From NCBI GenBank assembly GCA_958450365.1, contig CAUEEP010000878.1, positions 516,001 to 580,000 on the forward strand: a stretch of DNA of 64,000 nucleotides, written 5' to 3'. The position numbers were made by a program, and so were the translations under genes. The notes beneath the pieces are model-generated. The model had not been told where the DNA came from. It saw nothing but the letters and a program-made list of their open reading frames with translations, and did no database searches. Source of the DNA: Mesorhabditis belari (taxonomy: Eukaryota; Nematoda; Chromadorea; Rhabditida; Rhabditidae). The number at the start of each line of letters is the position of its first letter. Within the stretch, counting starts at the first letter, position 1. Positions 59,816-64,000 of the stretch are shown piece by piece.

Positions 59816-60046
59816 TTGTTCCATCGAATTCTTCAAGAAGCCGTTTTAAATCACTCCTTCAGGACGCGTGGACTAAATGCGGATGCACATTTTGTTCCTT
59901 TCCAAATACCAGTTGATGTGTGCTTCCGAGTTGACGACAAAAGGTGCGAGACGATGAATTGTGGATCAAACGCTTTTCTGTGTTGTGCTAAGTGCGATAT
60001 CAAATTATGCTTCATTCATTTTATCGATTATTTTCATATTTGGTGA
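59816..60046 (+). pseudogene. piggyBac-like transposase C-terminal zinc-finger remnant
   Basis: The reading frame ends in a cysteine-rich pattern (KRCETMNC...FLCCAKCDIKLCFIHFIDYFH) like the C-rich end of piggyBac transposases (CxxC...C..C...LC...CF..YH). It is preceded by HFVPFQIPVDV. One of the expected cysteines is replaced (FIHF for CF). It may be the other end of the copy at 53628-54245. Confidence 0.5.
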
Positions 60047-60148
60047 TTTTTTCTATGATAATTTTATTGTTTTTTGTACAAATTATTTGAAAAGTTGCTT
60101 TTTTGAACTGAAATTGAAGGAGATTGCTTAGGTTGATCTAACATATTA

Positions 60149-60681
60149 GGGTGGTGCAAAAAGAAACTGCCGATTTGACGGTAAATTCAAAAAAAGATGG
60201 CGTTCGATGGTGACATGATCAGAATGGAATATTTTCGCAAGGTCTCGAGCAGATTGGCATGGATCGGCCTGAATAACGTCCCGCAGCTTGGCTTCGTTCA
60301 CGACTTCTGGCATCGAACCGTGCTCGTAATCTTCCAAAGCCTCGTCTCCCTCTCGGAATCGTTGAAACCAAGTCTGACACTGCCTGAGAGACAAACTGCC
60401 ATCTCCCAAAGGAGCACAGAGAGAACGATGCAATTCGGCAGCAGACTTTCCAATTTTGAAGTTAAACAGTAATGCTGCTCGTAGCACAAACTTTTGCTCG
60501 ACCATGATCTAAATAAAAAATATAAGCCTTTTTAAATAAAATAAAAAATAACCAAAAAATTCAAATGTCAAAATAAATAGCAAACAAATATGCGAAGAAA
60601 ACATAAAAAAAATGCCGTTAGCATCGCTCGTTTCTGATAAATCAGAGCTGATACCCATCGGCAGTTTCTTTTGCGCCACCC
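60149..60681 (-). mobile_element. 533-bp deleted mariner, DNA-binding codons kept
   Basis: TA-flanked with inverted ends gggtggtgcaaaaagaaact (left) and the complement of gtttcttttgcgccaccc (right). On the minus strand from 60505 an ORF keeps the first ~100 transposase residues (LLFNFKIGKSAAELHRSLCA; WFQRFREGDEALEDYEHGS; SARDLAKIFHSDHVTIERHL) and then runs into the left end. No catalytic domain. Confidence 0.85.
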
Positions 60682-60724
60682 TAATAGAATTTCCAAAAAA
60701 AAACAAAAGAAAGAGAAGTAAACC

Positions 60725-60770
60725 AATGGACTACTGTGCGAGCACTCTACCACTCGGCTACCGTTGCCGT
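60725..60770 (-). repeat. tRNA-derived fragment
   Basis: The minus strand has gtagccgagtggtagagtgc, a good A box and D arm, followed by an anticodon-arm-like ctcgcacagtag. The B box is badly degraded (attggtttac). Confidence 0.45.
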
Positions 60771-60967
60771 TCCCCCTTAGCTTACGAAAGTCCTTAAGAA
60801 TATAGGGTGTTCCAAAAAAATCAGTTCAGCTAGATTTTTCTCAGCATTTCTAGTGGCTCCTGGAGGTTGTTGTGGTGCCAAAATGAATATTTTGCGCGAG
60901 CAAATTGTTGATATTTTTTCACTTTTTCCCGATTTCTTGACTCCCCAATACATGAGATTTCTGAGCC

Positions 60968-61057
60968 ACCATGGTCACCACCACCACATGGGCCACCACC
61001 ATGAGACTTTTGCCATAAAATTAAAACTTTCTACTGATACCGTGGTGCCATATTATT
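60968..61057. repeat. direct repeat flanking a mariner fragment, copy 1
   Basis: ccatggtcaccaccaccaca...gccataaaattaaaactttc...gtgccatatta; the same ~90 bp recurs at 61588-61676 with few changes, bracketing the mariner piece between them. Confidence 0.8.
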
Positions 61058-61059
61058 AG

Positions 61060-61587
61060 GTTGGCCGGAAAGTTCTTTCCGTTTTTTGACGCTAGATCTA
61101 ACTTTTTATTTTACGCATCAAAAATGCCAAATAAAAAAACAGAATTTATCTACTCGAAATATTCACCGTCAACATCAATAACATCCTGCCACTTATCCGG
61201 CAACAAATAGATTCCGCGGCGGTAAAACTCACGTGGCTTCGAATCGAAAAACTGAGTGAGTGACAAGCGCATTTCCTCGACGTTTTGAAAGATCTTTCCA
61301 CGCAAATGATGCTCCAGAGACCTGAAAAAATGATAATCGGACGTCGCCAGGCCAAGCTTCGAGTTCAACGCCAAAGAAGGACTTTCGTCAAGAGAAGAGG
61401 CTGCTTTGCGTTTTTTGGGACCGACGTCACGTGATTCATTGGGAGCTGTTGGAGAAGGGCCAGACCGTGAGGTCTTGCGTTGTCATGAAGCAAAATGACT
61501 GGTCCTTGACGGTTGCGCATCTTCCGGCGAAGTCGATCCAATTGCTCACAATACAGCGCAGCGTTGACGGTCTGGCCCTTCTCCATG
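61060..61587 (-). pseudogene. mariner fragment (catalytic core and C-terminus)
   Basis: From 61590 on the minus strand: GQTVNAALYCEQLDRLRRKM, VILLHDNARPH (second catalytic Asp), then a scrambled or deleted patch. Then come TSDYHFFRSLEHHLRGK (third Asp changed context), FYRRGIYLLPDKWQDVID and GEYFE, ending near a single mariner-type end (ttaggttggccggaaagttc) at 61059. The N-terminal half and the other terminal repeat are missing. Confidence 0.8.
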
Positions 61588-61676
61588 GTCACCATGGTCA
61601 CCACCACCATATGGGCCACCACCATGAGACTTTTGCCATAAAATTAAAACTTTCTACTGGCATCGTGGGGTCATAT
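61588..61676. repeat. direct repeat flanking a mariner fragment, copy 2
   Basis: Second copy of 60968-61057 (ccatggtcaccaccaccata...gccataaaattaaaactttc...gtcatatta). Confidence 0.8.
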
Positions 61677-62235
61677 TAGAGTTAATATATAAACTAAGAT
61701 TTTTAGTCAAAACACTTTATTTATCTACTTCTTTACCTAAACTTACCTTTTTTATTATTATTATTTTGACCTAAACTTACCTTTCGGTCAAAGACAGCAA
61801 AGAGCATCAATAGCATTTAGCTCATAGAAACTTGCTGAAGAGCTTATTGTTCTATTTCCTCTTTTCTAGTCATTTCTTTTTTTTTTTAGCAGAAAAGTGG
61901 CTCTTTTCTGTTCTTATTTAATTTTTTTTTTTGAATATCTGATTCTCTTGTCCCGCCTCTAACAGATCGTTTTTATGATAAAAGGGACGGAGCCCCTACT
62001 TTTACTGCCTCTTCGTGTTTCCAACTTTTCGTATATGCTATGAACCACTGAATCCAGTTTTATTTCTTTTGTTTTGGTCTGGTAGGACTAGTAGTCGGGT
62101 TAAATTCCTAAAAATCCAATCCCCCTATAGCCCCATGGTATCCTCTCACACACTGCACAGTATTAGCCTATTCGTTTAATTTACTTGATGACCAATGTCA
62201 GATCAAAGGCTGCGAGCTTTTAACGTAAAAAGTCT
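61677..62235. other. no gene seen
   Basis: AT-rich stretch with homopolymer T runs. It lies downstream (3' side) of the minus-strand receptor fragment, whose AATAAA overlaps its stop codon (complement of 62233-62240). Confidence 0.4.
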
Positions 62236-63208
62236 TTATTTTGTACTCTCATTCTGAGTGAATGTGGTCAAATTCGATGCAGGTACTTCTTTTGGAGTCG
62301 ACACGATTCGATTCGTTTTCGTGATTCGGCGGCAGTGGCTGAAAAGCTGCGTTTTTTTTGGGTAGGAATAAACAAACCATTCAGGTTTTACAAAGGATTA
62401 TGTTGATTTCACACTTTATTGGTAATAAGAGCAACGATGCAGCGTAAGCTGTTATCTAAATGTTGAATTTAAGCATGTTCTAATGCAAGAGATCAGAAAA
62501 CCAATAAGATCATGTTAAACATGTTTTAAAAGGATGTTGGTATTTATAAGGTATCAGCCAAAAAACCCGCCTAAAAGATGGCTTTTCTGGCTGCATGGGT
62601 TTATCGCCGTGACGCAGTCGGGAGGACGCTTGTCTACGACCCGGGTTCGATCACACGACCCGGGTTCGATCACACGACCCGGGTTCGATCACACGACCCG
62701 GGTTCGATCACACGACCCGGGTTCGATCACACGACCCGGGTTCGATCCACACGACCCGGGTTCGATCACACGACCCGGGTTCGATCACACGACCCGGGTT
62801 CGATCACACGACCCGGGTTCGATCACACGACCCGGGTTCGATCACACGACCCGGGTTCGATCACCCGTAGTGTCACTCAATTTTGTGACAGACAGATAGA
62901 CACTGCTTTTTTATAGATAGCAGAGCAATAGGCCAAGTCTACTCACAACATGGCTATGGCAACTCGTCGATAGTCGCGAATGAAATAGATCATCGTGATC
63001 GCGTCCATCAGAGGGTAAAAGAGCCACCATCACGACCACGTAGTTACACCTGGAAATGGGACAATACCAAAAATCTAGTAATCCTAGCTATGATACTCGT
63101 CACTTTGTGATGCCACACACTCACCATACTCCAATTGGAATTGCATTGAATGAGGTGAAATGTGTGAACATACACGGGAATTCCCTCCATCAATAGAGGG
63201 CAGGCAGT
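62236..63208 (-). pseudogene. 7TM chemoreceptor, C-terminal exons with a probable frameshift
   Basis: Minus-strand exons 63208-63125 (ACPLLMEGIPVYVHTFHLIQ, TM6-like), 63049-62947 (TM7 with FYPLMDAITMIYFIRDYRR) and 62338-62236 (basic/Ser-Thr-rich tail, stop at 62236). The order and the P-x-x-D-x-I ... YR signature are typical of Str/Srh-type nematode receptors. In the TM7 exon the frame of NYVVVMVAL must shift by one base at the CTTTT run (about 63020) to reach FYPLMDAI, and neither frame is open throughout. So it is either a pseudogene or a base error. Upstream exons are outside the window. The second intron contains the B-box array. Confidence 0.55.
62595..62864 (+). repeat. array of 12 tRNA B-box-like units behind an A-box-like start
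   Basis: 62603-62633 reads cgtgacgcagtcgggaggac, tRNA D-arm/A-box-like. From 62634 a 19-bp unit, cgacccgggttcgatcaca, is repeated 12 times almost perfectly; one unit has an extra C. Each unit contains GGTTCGATC, close to the B-box consensus GGTTCGANTCC recognised by TFIIIC. It seems that the T-arm of a tRNA-derived element was amplified in tandem. Confidence 0.85.
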
Positions 63209-63408
63209 CTGAAAAAAAGGTGATTGAGGACACCAAATTTTAAGGACAAATCGTTGGTCGTTGATTGTTTTTAGTAGCTTGCATAATAGAACTTTGAAAT
63301 TTCGAATTGCTAGTTTCCAAGATTATCTACTTTGAAGTCTATCTAATCTACGAATTGAAGACTACGATCCATGAGAGGGTTTTTTAATATTGATCTACTA
63401 GTTGTAAT

Positions 63409-63598
63409 TAGAGTGTGTTCCTCTCAAGAAATAGTGTAAAAGAGAAAACGGGTTACGGTAGAAAACAACTGAATATCTTGAATATATTCAATGTATATTC
63501 AATCTTGAATATCTTCTACAATTTACAAGATATTCAGCTTATTTGAAATGCACCCGTTTCCTATTTTGCACTATTTCTTGAAAGGAAAAAACTCTAAT
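63409..63598. mobile_element. small palindromic element, copy 1
   Basis: Ends ttagagtgtgttcctctcaa and ttgaaaggaaaaaactctaa. The arms pair through agaaatagtg, gaaaacgggt and ttgaatatcttgaatat-like blocks. About 190 bp, non-coding. Confidence 0.8.
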
Positions 63599-63820
63599 AT
63601 TGATAATCATAAATAGCTGAAAGTGAGGCGATCTTAAAGACATTATAATTTTCTAATTTTGATAGCTAATCTTATTCTAATCTAATCTTAGTTACCTTGA
63701 TATTACTATTGTTATTGGCTAACTGAATGGGTTAACTAATGGGCTAACTGACTGGCGCTAATCGTTAAACACAAATTTATGTAGAGGGAAAATACATTGA
63801 ATTCTAACAAAACCATATTG

Positions 63821-63985
63821 ATTAGAGTGTGTTTCTCTCAAGAAATAGTACGAGATGGAAACAGGTTACGGTAGAAAAACAACTGAATATCTTGAATATC
63901 TTCTACAATTTACAAGATATTCTGTTTATTTGAAATGCACCCGTTTCCTATTTTGCACTATTTCTTGAAAGGAACACACTCTAGT
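63821..63985. mobile_element. small palindromic element, copy 2
   Basis: Second copy of the 63409-63598 family (ttagagtgtgtttctctcaa ... tgaaaggaacacactctagt), about 165 bp. It lacks the short central duplication (ttgaatatattcaatgtat) of copy 1. Confidence 0.8.
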
Positions 63986-64000
63986 TGTAATAGTTGATCT

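Noticed and set aside
59268..62864. CRISPR-like look of regular short repeats
   Set aside because: Units are contiguous tandem repeats without unique spacers, in a eukaryotic genome; no cas genes.
62534..62916. Plus-strand ORFs with GSITRP/RVRSHDP repeats
   Set aside because: Read-through of the 19-bp B-box array in two frames; it lies in an intron of the minus-strand receptor.

Overview
The window looks like nuclear DNA of a rhabditid nematode that is not C. elegans itself. Genes are split by many short introns with worm-type TTTCAG acceptors, start codons follow likely spliced-leader acceptors, worm-specific chemoreceptor genes are present, and mariner-type elements and foldback repeats are abundant. 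Gene models were built by joining exons by hand under splice-site and reading-frame constraints; none was checked against a database or transcripts.

Layout. Positions 1-21,100 are gene-poor. They hold only a signal-peptide exon (minus strand, near 570), several satellites (752-1648, 2172-2288, 3945-4690), inverted-repeat families, and a young BEL/Pao-type LTR element (14,624-17,738) with matching 446-bp LTRs and a CCAAT target duplication. A 32-exon gene at 21,116-38,054 encodes an ACK/TNK2-family tyrosine kinase of about 1358 residues (SID-3-like: SAM-like region, kinase, SH3, CRIB-like motif, Gln-rich stretch, UBA). Nearly every long intron carries a different palindromic element or tandem array. 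A 10-exon serpentine receptor of the SRT type follows on the minus strand (44,499-40,153), also with palindromes in its introns.

Next come two small secreted-protein genes. The one at 47,869-48,549 has the hallmarks of the plant self-incompatibility S1 family and is the most surprising item here. The one at 51,662-49,025 (minus) is a cysteine-rich protein built from phase-1 exon modules. From 53 to 62 kb is a transposon graveyard: Tc5/pogo and piggyBac remnants, one intact mariner, three deleted mariners, and MITEs. Inside it is a saposin-like gene whose first intron (56,126-58,867) is filled with insertions. The end holds an array of 12 tRNA-like B-box motifs (62,634-62,864), inside an intron of a second, probably frameshifted, chemoreceptor fragment.

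The genes do not form an operon or a shared pathway that I can see. The common theme is accessory or signalling genes whose introns have been colonised by non-autonomous elements.
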